Shown: positions 9,283 to 20,114 of the stretch, one piece after another
How the letters are laid out: each line of letters starts with the position of its first letter
How positions within the stretch are numbered: position 1 is the stretch's first letter
DNA from: Gordonia bronchialis DSM 43247
GTDB taxonomy: Bacteria > Actinomycetota > Actinomycetes > Mycobacteriales > Mycobacteriaceae
Assembly: GCF_000024785.1 (NCBI RefSeq)
Contig: NC_013441.1
Location: 3,844,001 to 3,908,000, forward strand
DNA length: 64,000 nucleotides
Reading direction: 5' to 3'
Program-made: the position numbers and the translations under genes
The notes under the pieces: model-generated
What the model saw: the letters and a program-made list of their open reading frames with translations, nothing else
Databases searched by the model: none
Told to the model about the DNA's origin: nothing

Positions 9283-10359
9283 ATGCGCGCGGCACGCTAT
9301 TACGACCGTGGGGACATTCGCATCGAGAACATCGATGAACCCGAGGTGGCGCCCGGAACCGTCGGCATCGACGTCGCGTGGTGCGGCATTTGTGGCACCG
9401 ACCTGCACGAGTACGCTGACGGCCCGATTTTCATCCCGCCCGCGGGGCATCCCCAGCCGATCAGTCACGAGAGCGCACCGGTCACCATGGGACACGAGAT
9501 GTCGGGGGTGGTCTATGGCGTCGGCGAGGGTGTCGACGGTCTCTCCGTCGGTGATCACGTGGTGGTGGAGCCCTACATCATCCGCGACGACGTCGACACC
9601 GGCCCGGACAGTCACGACTACCATCTGTCGCCGGACATGAACTTCATCGGGCTCGGCGGCTGCGGCGGCGGACTCGCCGAGAAGATCGTCGTCAAAAGGC
9701 GTTGGGTACACCGGGTTTCCGATTCTGTGCCGCTTGATCAGGCCGCCCTCATCGAACCGTTGTCGGTGGGATTCCACGCCGTGCAACGCAGCGGTGCGAG
9801 TGCCGGCGACATCGCACTCATCACCGGGGCGGGACCCATCGGGTTGCTCACCGCGGCCGTATGCCGGGCCGAGGGGATCAGCACCATCATCAGCGAACCG
9901 AGTTCGTTGCGGCGGCGCAAGGCCGTCGACGCCGACGTTGCCGACCACGTCCTCGATCCCACCACCGACGACGTCGTCGGCCGGGTCCGGGAACTCACCG
10001 GTGGCCGCGGTGCCGACGTGGGCTTCGAATGCACGTCGGTGCAGCCCGCGCTGGACACGCTCTTCGACGCGCTGAAGCCGACAGGTGTGCTCGTGGTGGT
10101 GTCGATCTGGGGACATCCCGGCAGCGTGGAGATGCAGAAGCTCGTGCTCAAGGAGATCGACATGCGCGGAACCATCGCGTACGTCAACAATCATCCCGCG
10201 GTCATCGACCTTGTCGAGAGCGGCAAGGTGGACCTGTCGCCGTTCATCACCGGCCGTATCGGACTCGACCACCTCATCGACGAGGGCTTTGAAACCCTCA
10301 TCCACCGCAACGAGACCGCGGTGAAGATCCTGGTGTCACCGTCCGGCGCCGGTCTCTGA
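9283..10359 (+). CDS. Zinc-dependent medium-chain dehydrogenase, 2,3-butanediol dehydrogenase-like
   Basis: Predicted NAD(H)-dependent oxidation of a secondary alcohol such as (R,R)-2,3-butanediol to acetoin. Residues around 38-75 carry the catalytic zinc motif CGICGTDLHEY and GHEMSG. The inserted segment GPIFIPPAGHPQPIS is typical of butanediol dehydrogenases. The nucleotide-binding motif GAGPIG follows near residue 177. The structural zinc cysteines usual in this family are mostly absent, as in BDH-type members with only a CGGG stretch there. The ATG at 9283 follows a good AGGAG, and the 358-residue length fits the family. Substrate is inferred from the family only. Confidence 0.85.
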   Translation: MRAARYYDRGDIRIENIDEPEVAPGTVGIDVAWCGICGTDLHEYADGPIFIPPAGHPQPISHESAPVTMGHEMSGVVYGVGEGVDGLSVGDHVVVEPYIIRDDVDTGPDSHDYHLSPDMNFIGLGGCGGGLAEKIVVKRRWVHRVSDSVPLDQAALIEPLSVGFHAVQRSGASAGDIALITGAGPIGLLTAAVCRAEGISTIISEPSSLRRRKAVDADVADHVLDPTTDDVVGRVRELTGGRGADVGFECTSVQPALDTLFDALKPTGVLVVVSIWGHPGSVEMQKLVLKEIDMRGTIAYVNNHPAVIDLVESGKVDLSPFITGRIGLDHLIDEGFETLIHRNETAVKILVSPSGAGL

Positions 10360-10371
10360 CCCGACGAACGG

Positions 10372-10893
10372 TCAGCTCAGCGCGAATTCGACCATTTGCC
10401 AACGGTATTCGGCTTTACTGAGTCCGTGTGAGCGCGGTGCGCGGACCGAGGGCAGTCGGCACGGGACCCGCTGAGCACGTCCGGCAAAAGCCCGAACACG
10501 ACCGCCGACGGCGTAGGTACCGAACACCTCCGCGGTGCTCGGGTCACGCAACTGCACGTGCACCCGGCGAACGGCAGCAGCGGCGGTCGGATCGCCACTT
10601 CGTAGGACGTTGTGGCGCACCAGGACCGCGAGATGCTCGGCCACCGGTGGGGACACGATGCCGCTGAGCTGACCGGCGCCACGCCGGCGGTCCATCACCT
10701 CGAAGATCATCCGCGACGCGTGGATGGCGAACCGCCGGGCGTCGGCCGCCGCTGACGTCCGCGACTTCGGCGAGGGCGCCGACGGCCGCCTGGGTACCGA
10801 TCCCGGCGGCCCGGACGTCGCGTCGGCGACGATCATCGATCCGGTGTGCTCGTACGGGGGCGCCGGGTGAATCCGGACTCTCGTCGTCTCCAT
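10372..10893 (-). CDS. Rv3235-family (DUF6459-type) protein
   Basis: A 173-residue protein with a proline- and arginine-rich N-terminal third, then a compact domain with ARRFAIHASRMIFEVMDRRR, LSGIVSP, RRVHVQLRD and a C-terminal RWQMVEFALS. This pattern is that of the Rv3235 family, which sits next to secA in many actinobacteria. Function unknown; proximity to secA suggests but does not prove a link with export. The end lies 12 bases from the stop of the convergent dehydrogenase gene. Confidence 0.75.
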   Translation of the reverse strand: METTRVRIHPAPPYEHTGSMIVADATSGPPGSVPRRPSAPSPKSRTSAAADARRFAIHASRMIFEVMDRRRGAGQLSGIVSPPVAEHLAVLVRHNVLRSGDPTAAAAVRRVHVQLRDPSTAEVFGTYAVGGRVRAFAGRAQRVPCRLPSVRAPRSHGLSKAEYRWQMVEFALS

Positions 10894-10970
10894 GAAAGAT
10901 CGGACGCAGCCGACCCCGATCCGGTTCCCGGTTTCGCGAAAAAACTTTCACGAAACCCCCTCGAGCACTT

Positions 10971-13823
<2,853 letters not shown>

Positions 13824-13860
13824 TGTGGATCGCGTCCCTCACTATGTCGTCAACATACGA

Positions 13861-13892
13861 AATCCGGCCTACGCGTGGGCGTAGGCCGGATT
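13861..13892 (-). terminator. Intrinsic terminator hairpin after hpf
   Basis: A perfect 14-base stem (AATCCGGCCTACGC / GCGTAGGCCGGATT) with a 4-base loop lies 65 bases beyond the hpf stop and before secA. The U-tract is weak, as is common in high-GC actinobacteria. It should separate hpf transcription from secA. Confidence 0.75.
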
Positions 13893-13956
13893 CCATGATA
13901 CTGACGTCGCCTGAGCACAGGCTGATCGGAGTCGCTGTGCGTCCTCCGATCGGCAC

Positions 13957-14769
13957 TCAGGCCAGTCGGATGAGCCCGTAGTCGAAGGCGTGGCGGCGGT
14001 AGACCACCGACGGCTTGTCGGACTCCTTGTCGTGGAAGAGGAAGAAATCGTGCCCGACGAGCTCCATCTCGTAGAGCGCGTCATCCACTGTCATCGGCAC
14101 CGCGGTGTGCTCCTTGACACGGACGACCTGGCCCGGTTGGTACTCCTGAACCCCGTCGTCCCAGGTCTTCTCGTCGGTCGCACCGTCGGCACCGACGAGA
14201 CCGTCCACCGTCAGCTGGTTGTCACGCAGCGGGGGCGCGCCGATCTCGGTCGCCTCGGCCACCGAGATGGGTCGGCGGTTGCCGTGGTGCACGCGCCTGC
14301 GGTCCTTGACCCGGCGAAGGCGCGATTCCAGTTTGTCCAGGGAACCCTCGAGGGCGGCATAGAAGTTCTCACCGCAGGCCTGCGCGCGGACGATCGGCCC
14401 CTTGCCGGTCGCGGTGATCTCCACCCGTTGGCAGATCTTGGACTGCCGCCGGTTGCGTTCGTGATTCAGCTCGACGTCGAAGCGGAAGATGCTGGGATCG
14501 AACCGCTCGAGGCGGGCGAGCTTGTCGCCCACGTAGATGCGGTAGTGGTCTGGTATCTCGACGTTGCGGCCGCTGAACACGACCGTGGAACTGGGTTCGG
14601 CGGGCTCGTCGGAATCCGACGACCCGGCTGGGCGGACGAAGGCGAACCGTGGATCGAAGGGATCGTCGGCTCCGGTGGGCGACTCATTCGCCGCCGATTC
14701 GTTCTCGGTGGGCCGGGCGTCGCCGACCTTGGATTCTCGCTGACCCTTGCGGTGGATGACTGTCGACAT
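13957..14769 (-). CDS. hpf: Ribosome hibernation promoting factor, long form
   Basis: Binds the decoding centre and dimerises 70S ribosomes in stationary phase or stress. An N-terminal extension of about 65 charged residues precedes the S30AE domain (VEIPDHYRIYVGDKLARLERFD, then RQSKICQRVEITATG). A C-terminal S30AE_C domain ends EMELVGHDFFLFHDKES with PSVVYRRHAFDYGLI. It is 270 residues long, starting at ATG with a strong GGAGG site. The place between comF and secA agrees with the mycobacterial Rv3241c order. Confidence 0.95.
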   Translation of the reverse strand: MSTVIHRKGQRESKVGDARPTENESAANESPTGADDPFDPRFAFVRPAGSSDSDEPAEPSSTVVFSGRNVEIPDHYRIYVGDKLARLERFDPSIFRFDVELNHERNRRQSKICQRVEITATGKGPIVRAQACGENFYAALEGSLDKLESRLRRVKDRRRVHHGNRRPISVAEATEIGAPPLRDNQLTVDGLVGADGATDEKTWDDGVQEYQPGQVVRVKEHTAVPMTVDDALYEMELVGHDFFLFHDKESDKPSVVYRRHAFDYGLIRLA

Positions 14770-15218
14770 TCAACTACCTCCTACAGTTGCTACCCGGCGC
14801 GAGGCGAATCGTCGTGATCTGTTGTCGCACTGACGAATTCGTCGCAACCAGGGATCGGGGCCATGCCAGCCGAGCGGCTGGCACCCATGTGCAGGGGCAT
14901 CACCTCCACCTACCGCCGACGGTTGCCAACCGGGGCGGGGACAACAGCCCCCCGCGTGGCAACCTGCTCTACCACTGACCGTAGCCGGAAGTTCGCCTCG
15001 CGGCCACGTTTCCCGGCACTGACGCGCGGACTGATCACAAGTCGGGTCCAAGGTCCTCACCGGCGTCCACCGGCGTCCGCGGGTGCTTCTCGCGTGCCCA
15101 TCTGTGCACAGTTCGGCGGGTGTCCACAGCCACGTCGACGACGCGACATCCGCACCCGGCACCCGTCGGCGAGCGCCTACGGTCGGTGGATGGATGCCGC
15201 CGGCCGGCGCGGTGCGCG
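14770..15218. other. Intergenic region between hpf and comF
   Basis: This 449-base divergent gap holds no convincing gene. It contains the hpf ribosome binding site next to 14770, a perfect 12-base palindrome GACGAATTCGTC at 14832-14843, and a tight 8-base-stem hairpin at 14865-14882. Any of these could be control elements for hpf, a stress-regulated gene, but I cannot assign a regulator. Confidence 0.5.
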
Positions 15219-15902
15219 ATGAGCGGCGCGGGTCGGTACCTGCCGCGGGTGGTGCGCGCCGGCGCCGATCTGGTGGTCCCGCTGACATGCGGCGGATGCG
15301 ATCGGCCGGGGACGCGCTGGTGCGCGCGCTGCGCCGCCCGGCTCGCCGACGACCCCCTCGAGTGCCGGCCGCGCCTGGCTCCGGCGGCACCGGTGTGGGC
15401 GCTCGGACGCTACCGCGGGTCACATCGTGCGGCGATCCTCGCGCTCAAGGAACACGGACGCCGGGACCTCGCGTCGCCTCTGGGTGATGCGCTGTCCCAC
15501 GGAATCCGCACACTGGCCCGGTGGGGTGAGCTGCCCGACGCCCCGCATCTGCACCTCGTGCCCGCCCCCACCCGCACCCTCACGGCCCGGCGACGTGGTG
15601 GCGATCCGGTGACCGCCATCGCGACGCGCTCCGCGGATGTCCTCGGCAGGCGGGTCTCGGTGGCCCCGATGCTGTACACCGCGGGCGCCGCCCGCGACTC
15701 CGCGGGACTCGATGCGCGGGATCGGGCCCGCAACCTGCGTGGTGCAATCCGACTGCGCCCGGATCGGTCACTTGTCGACGGGTCCGTGGTGGTCCTCGTC
15801 GACGACGTGCTGACCACCGGCGCGACCGTCGCCGAATCGGTCCGCGTGCTGGCGACCGCGGGGGTCGGGGTCTCCGCGGTCCTCGTGATCGCGGCGGCGT
15901 GA
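15219..15902 (+). CDS. ComF-family phosphoribosyltransferase-like protein
   Basis: A 227-residue ComF-type protein. Near its N-terminus is a cysteine pair module (CGGCDRPGTRWCARC), probably a zinc ribbon. A type I phosphoribosyltransferase fold follows, with the PRPP loop VVLVDDVLTTGAT near the C-terminus. In naturally competent bacteria ComFC takes part in DNA uptake, but the role in actinobacteria is unknown. I chose the ATG at 15219; upstream codons are open but not supported. The ortholog position (Rv3242c) next to hpf is conserved. Confidence 0.85.
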   Translation: MSGAGRYLPRVVRAGADLVVPLTCGGCDRPGTRWCARCAARLADDPLECRPRLAPAAPVWALGRYRGSHRAAILALKEHGRRDLASPLGDALSHGIRTLARWGELPDAPHLHLVPAPTRTLTARRRGGDPVTAIATRSADVLGRRVSVAPMLYTAGAARDSAGLDARDRARNLRGAIRLRPDRSLVDGSVVVLVDDVLTTGATVAESVRVLATAGVGVSAVLVIAAA

Positions 15903-15928
15903 GAAACCGGACTCGACGACCGGCGAGG

Positions 15929-16885
15929 TCAGCCCCGCAACACCGCCGACGGGCTCGCGCCATAACGGCGACGGTAGGCAGCCGCGAATCGGCTCGGACT
16001 GCTGAAACCCCACCGCGCGGCGACGTCGGCCACCGTGCCGGTTCCGGTCAGCAGGTCGGCGTGCGCCCGGGCGAGCCGGATGTCGGCGAGCGCCCGGGTC
16101 GGCGACCTCTCGAGGTACTCGGCGAATGCCTCCTGCAGCCTGCGCACGCTGGTCCCGGCGATGCCGGCCATCTCGGCCAACGACCAGGGTCGGGCGGGAT
16201 CCTCGTCGAGGGCGTCGAGGACCCGTTTGACCATGCCGGGACGCAACTGCGGATCGGCCCGCTCGGGTTCCGGGCTCACCGACAACAGGAAGGCGGTACT
16301 GACGGCGCTGGCGAGTTGGGGCCCGACGAGCGGGTTGGCGAGCAGGTCGCCGGGTTCGCGCACCTGCGCGGAGAGTGCCTTGACCAGACCGAACCACGTT
16401 GCGCCGGAATCACTCTGGACATCGATCTGGTCGGGCAGCGTCAGACGTCTGCGCAGTGCCGTGGCGTGAATCCGGTCGGCTTCCCGCTCGAGATACTCGG
16501 CGTCGAACTTCACGCCGATGACCTCACAGTCGGCCGTCCAGTTCGTGATCACCGATGCCCGCCCGGCGGTGAACACGGTGCCCGTCCCGGGCGTGGAAAC
16601 CAGTTCGTCGCGGCCGGACCGGGAGTGGAGTCGGCCGGTGAGCGGGATGTTCACCTCATAGGCGCCCGGATACTCGCAGGCGATGGAGACCGCCGTCCCC
16701 CACGTCAGGCGGCCGATGGTCACACCGTCGAGTTCCACGGTCCGCATCGTGAGGTCCACCTCGGTCCGGCCGTCGAGCGGCTTGAGCTCGTGCGGGAAGT
16801 AGGCGTCGGCGACGGCCCGGTGCGCGGTCTCCCAATCCTGGATTCCGTCGCCGCCGTCCGGTGCGGAGAGATTCGGTGTGGGCAT
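15929..16885 (-). CDS. gcoR: AraC/XylS-family regulator, probable GcoR
   Basis: A 318-residue transcription factor. The N-terminal two thirds is an AraC-binding-type ligand domain (residues about 20-200). The C-terminal 100 residues form the double helix-turn-helix, including ARPWSLAEMAGIAGTSVRRLQEAF and VADVAARWGFSSPSRFAAAYRRRYG. It is divergent from gcoA with a 249-base gap that holds an imperfect direct repeat. A regulator of this family accompanies CYP255A systems for guaiacol, so guaiacol or an analogue is the likely effector. The symbol is inferred from context. Confidence 0.85.
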   Translation of the reverse strand: MPTPNLSAPDGGDGIQDWETAHRAVADAYFPHELKPLDGRTEVDLTMRTVELDGVTIGRLTWGTAVSIACEYPGAYEVNIPLTGRLHSRSGRDELVSTPGTGTVFTAGRASVITNWTADCEVIGVKFDAEYLEREADRIHATALRRRLTLPDQIDVQSDSGATWFGLVKALSAQVREPGDLLANPLVGPQLASAVSTAFLLSVSPEPERADPQLRPGMVKRVLDALDEDPARPWSLAEMAGIAGTSVRRLQEAFAEYLERSPTRALADIRLARAHADLLTGTGTVADVAARWGFSSPSRFAAAYRRRYGASPSAVLRG

Positions 16886-17014
16886 AGGTGTGGTGACTCT
16901 CGGTACTTCCCCGGTCCCGACATCGGGTTCGTGTGCGCCGGTGGGCTTCGCCGGCGGCTACCTGTGTTCTACCCCATGGGGAGGAGGGGATGCGACCCAG
17001 CTCACAACTGTCTC

Positions 17015-17049
17015 GCGCAATCCGTGTCGCCGCCGCGCGAACTGTGTCG
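17015..17049. promoter_or_regulatory. Imperfect direct repeat, candidate AraC-type activator site
   Basis: GCGCAATCCGTGTCG at 17015-17029 and GCGCGAACTGTGTCG at 17035-17049 agree at 12 of 15 positions and are offset by exactly 20 bases, about two helical turns on one face. Directly repeated half-sites are typical for AraC/XylS proteins. They lie 86 bases before the gcoA ATG. Confidence 0.5.
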
Positions 17050-17134
17050 ATCGTGCACCTGACCGGGCCTACCGTCTGACCCCACCGGCCGAACCCCTCG
17101 GCAGCCGATCACCGATACAACGAAGGAGTCGACA

Positions 17135-18346
17135 ATGACGACCACGGTTTCCTGGCTCGACGACATCACCATGACCGAGCTGGAACGCAACCCGTACCCG
17201 GTATACGAGCGACTCCGCAGCGAGGCGCCACTCGCCTACGTCCCGGTCCTCGGGTCGTATGTCGCCAGCACCGCGGAGATCTGCCGGGAGATCGCGACCA
17301 GCCCCGACTTCGAGGCGATCATCACCAAGGCGGGCGGACGGACCTTCGGGCACCCGGCCGTCATCGGCGTCAACGGACCGATCCACGACGACCTGCGGTC
17401 CATGGTCGACCCGGCGCTGCAACCGCAGGAGGTCGACCGCTGGATCGACGACCTCGTCCGTCCGATCGCCCGCCGCTATCTGGAGACCTTCGAGGACGCC
17501 GGGAACGCCGAACTCGTCGCACAGTACTGCGAACCGGTCTCGGTGCGGGCGCTCGGCGATCTGCTGGGACTGCACGACGTCAGCTCGGACACACTGCGCG
17601 ACTGGTTCCACAAACTGTCGCGCTCGTTCACCAATGCCGGAGTCGACGAGAACGGCGAGTTCACCAATCCGGAGGGCTTCACCGAAGGCGACGAGGCGAA
17701 GGCCGAGATCCGCGCGATCGTCGATCCCAAGATCGATCACTGGATCACCCACCCCGACGACAGCGCCATCAGCCACTGGCTGCACGATGGCATGCCGGCC
17801 GGGCAGACGCGGGACCGCGACTACATCTACCCGACGCTGTTCGTCTACCTCCTCGGCGCGATGCAGGAACCCGGCCACGCGATGGCGTCGACCCTCGTGG
17901 GGTTGTTCACCCGGCCCGAGCAGCTCGAGATGGTGGTCGACGAGCCGGGTCTCATCCCGCGCGCCATCTCCGAGGGCATGCGCTGGACGTCGCCGATCTG
18001 GTCGGCCACCGCGCGGATCAGCACCACCGACGTCGAGGTCGCCGGTGTCGCGCTCCCCGAGGGATCGGTGGTGTTGCTCTCCTACGGTTCGGCCAATCAC
18101 GACCACGCCGTCTACGACGCACCATCGGACTACGATCTGACCCGACCACCGTTGCCGCACTTGGCCTTCGGTGCCGGAAACCATGCCTGCGCGGGAATCT
18201 ACTTCGCCAATCACGTCTGCCGCATCGGACTCGAGGAACTGTTCGACTCGATTCCGAACCTCGAGCGCGACACCGAGTCCGACGTCGAGTTCTGGGGCTG
18301 GGGATTCCGCGGTCCGACGTCGCTGCACGTCACCTGGGAGGTGTGA
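17135..18346 (+). CDS. gcoA: Cytochrome P450 CYP255A type, guaiacol O-demethylase P450 component
   Basis: Predicted to O-demethylate guaiacol to catechol and formaldehyde with electrons from GcoB. The 403-residue protein carries the haem-cysteine motif [10 protein letters not shown]. It resembles Amycolatopsis GcoA along its length as I recall it (LERNPY-VYERLR start, [15 protein letters not shown] end). With a four-residue offset, the three phenylalanines lining the GcoA pocket (F75, F169, F395) correspond to F71, F165 and F391 here. The P450 acid-alcohol pair in helix I is replaced by [12 protein letters not shown], as in GcoA. ATG follows AAGGAG. Cotranscribed with gcoB, four bases apart. 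Confidence 0.9.
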   Translation: MTTTVSWLDDITMTELERNPYPVYERLRSEAPLAYVPVLGSYVASTAEICREIATSPDFEAIITKAGGRTFGHPAVIGVNGPIHDDLRSMVDPALQPQEVDRWIDDLVRPIARRYLETFEDAGNAELVAQYCEPVSVRALGDLLGLHDVSSDTLRDWFHKLSRSFTNAGVDENGEFTNPEGFTEGDEAKAEIRAIVDPKIDHWITHPDDSAISHWLHDGMPAGQTRDRDYIYPTLFVYLLGAMQEPGHAMASTLVGLFTRPEQLEMVVDEPGLIPRAISEGMRWTSPIWSATARISTTDVEVAGVALPEGSVVLLSYGSANHDHAVYDAPSDYDLTRPPLPHLAFGAGNHACAGIYFANHVCRIGLEELFDSIPNLERDTESDVEFWGWGFRGPTSLHVTWEV

Positions 18347-18350
18347 ACCG

Positions 18351-19376
18351 ATGGACCGCACACATGCGATCGAGGTGGCCGGGTCGGCCACCGGGTCGGT
18401 ACGCTGCGCCGACGACCAGCGATTGCTCGACGCGTTTCTGCGCAACGGCGTCTACCTGCCGAACTCCTGCAACCAGGGCACCTGTGGCACCTGCAAGGTG
18501 AAAGTGCTCGGCGGGATCGTCGATGCCCCGACACCCTCGGAGACGGTCCTGTCCATCGACGAGCAGACCGCCGGTTACGTCCTCGCCTGCCAGTCGACCC
18601 CGCGCTCGGACGCTCGCATCGAGGTGCCCCTCGGTGCGGCCGACGGTCCGCAGCATCGACTGCGTGATGTCACCGGTACGGTGCGGGCGATCGACACCGT
18701 CGCCGACGACACCCTCGCCGTCGACGTCGAACTGGATTCGCCGCTGGAGTTCTCGGCCGGACAGTACGTCGAGTTGACGGTGCCCGGCACCGATCAGGTG
18801 CGGCAGTACTCGATGGCCAACCCGCCCGGCGACGGCCGGTCGCTGGAGTTCCACATCCGCCGCGTCGACGGCGGCCTCGCCACCGACGGATGGATCTTCG
18901 ACTCGCTCGCCCATGGTCACACCATCGACATCCGCGGGCCGTGGGGAGACTTCCTCCACGATCCAGGCCACGAGGGCCCGCTGATCCTACTCGCCGGCGG
19001 GACCGGGCTCGCACCGCTGAAATCCATTGCGCGCCATGCGTTGGACCTCGATCCAGACCGGGAGATCCATCTCTATCACGGGGTGCGCCGTGCCGGCGAC
19101 CTCTACGACGTCGAGTTCTGGGAGGCGCTCGCCGCCGAGCGGCCCGGGGTGCACTACACGCCCTGCCTCAGCCGGGAAGACGGATTCGGCAGGCACGGAT
19201 ACGTCGGTGACGTCCTGCTCGACGATTTCGCATCACTGCGTGGTTACAGCGCCTATCTGTGCGGCCCACCGGCCATGGTCGACGCGGGGGTCAAGGCGTG
19301 CAAGCGCCGCCGCATGGCCGGTCGGCTGATCCATCGGGAGAAGTACACTCCGGTGCGCACGGCTGTCCCGGCGTGA
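18351..19376 (+). CDS. gcoB: P450 reductase component GcoB (2Fe-2S, FAD, NADH)
   Basis: A single-chain reductase for the adjacent P450. The N-terminal plant-type ferredoxin domain has cysteines at 40, 45, 48 and 80. The FAD domain has the RQYSMAN motif near residue 150, and the NAD-binding domain has GGTGLAPLKS. The ferredoxin-first order is that of GcoB and of benzoate-dioxygenase-type reductases and differs from the ferredoxin-last order of the desaturase reductase at 5761-6876. At 341 residues it is close to the family size. It makes the system self-sufficient in two proteins. Confidence 0.9.
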   Translation: MDRTHAIEVAGSATGSVRCADDQRLLDAFLRNGVYLPNSCNQGTCGTCKVKVLGGIVDAPTPSETVLSIDEQTAGYVLACQSTPRSDARIEVPLGAADGPQHRLRDVTGTVRAIDTVADDTLAVDVELDSPLEFSAGQYVELTVPGTDQVRQYSMANPPGDGRSLEFHIRRVDGGLATDGWIFDSLAHGHTIDIRGPWGDFLHDPGHEGPLILLAGGTGLAPLKSIARHALDLDPDREIHLYHGVRRAGDLYDVEFWEALAAERPGVHYTPCLSREDGFGRHGYVGDVLLDDFASLRGYSAYLCGPPAMVDAGVKACKRRRMAGRLIHREKYTPVRTAVPA

Positions 19377-19380
19377 ACGA

Positions 19381-19992
19381 TCACGCCCACTGCGGCAGCG
19401 TGGGCACCTCCCCGTCGATCTGCAGGTGATCCTCGACGCCGCGAGCCAACCATTGTGCGAGCGCCTCCCGGGTGCCGTGCACGCGACTCCCGCCGCCGTT
19501 GAGTTGCCAGACCTCACCTTCGAGGGTGGCCAGCGTGAGCGGCGGGATGTCGTCGTGTTGATCGATCCGTCGGATCATGGCTTCGAGCGCATCGAGCACC
19601 GAATCCGGGTCGGCCTCCTCGATCGTCCACACGGAGTCCAGGTTGTCGTGTGCGAGAACGACTTCGGCGATGCGCTGGGGTACCACCTCGGCGGGCCGCA
19701 GCGTCATCGCGCGGTACTCGATCGACGTGTCGGCGTCCATCGTCTCGAGGTCGCGGGCGGCCGCGCAGAAGGCGTCGAGGGCCGCCCGGAACCGCACCCG
19801 CACGTCGCCGGTGTTCGGTTGGCCGCCGTCGGATTGACCGACTTCCGTTGTGCCCATTGCGGATTGGATGGCCCGGGTCAGCGCGAATCCGTCGTCGGCG
19901 AGCCGGCCGATCACCTCGACCCGCGGGGTACCGTCGGCCGCGGGTCCGGCCAGACGGTCATCGCTCATCATGGTGATGACGGTCTCCAGCAT
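19381..19992 (-). CDS. Maleylpyruvate-isomerase-family (mycothiol-dependent) like protein
   Basis: I recognise this only in part. The 203-residue product has a middle segment (TLRPAEVVPQRIAEVVLAHDNLDSVW) and an ending (SRVHGTREALAQWLARG) like those of the mycothiol-dependent maleylpyruvate isomerase (MDMPI) superfamily. The usual metal-ligand N-terminal bundle is poorly conserved. The ATG at 19992 has a GGGAG upstream. Another ATG at 20047 with a better site (GAAGGGA) lies out of frame, and the intervening frame stays open, so the 5' end may be longer with a frameshift. It is convergent with gcoB. Confidence 0.5.
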   Translation of the reverse strand: MLETVITMMSDDRLAGPAADGTPRVEVIGRLADDGFALTRAIQSAMGTTEVGQSDGGQPNTGDVRVRFRAALDAFCAAARDLETMDADTSIEYRAMTLRPAEVVPQRIAEVVLAHDNLDSVWTIEEADPDSVLDALEAMIRRIDQHDDIPPLTLATLEGEVWQLNGGGSRVHGTREALAQWLARGVEDHLQIDGEVPTLPQWA

Positions 19993-20114
19993 CTCCGACT
20001 CCCGGACCAGTCGCCCCAGGTCTGAGGCCAGTCGTGATCCGAGTCATGCCGTTCCCTTCGTCGTGCCGGCCGATGGGTGCATTCTCCCACCACCGGGCGA
20101 CCGGCCCTCGACAT

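Noticed and set aside
14865..14882. Riboswitch or small RNA before comF
   Set aside because: The single 8-base hairpin is too small to support any known riboswitch class; I saw no conserved core.
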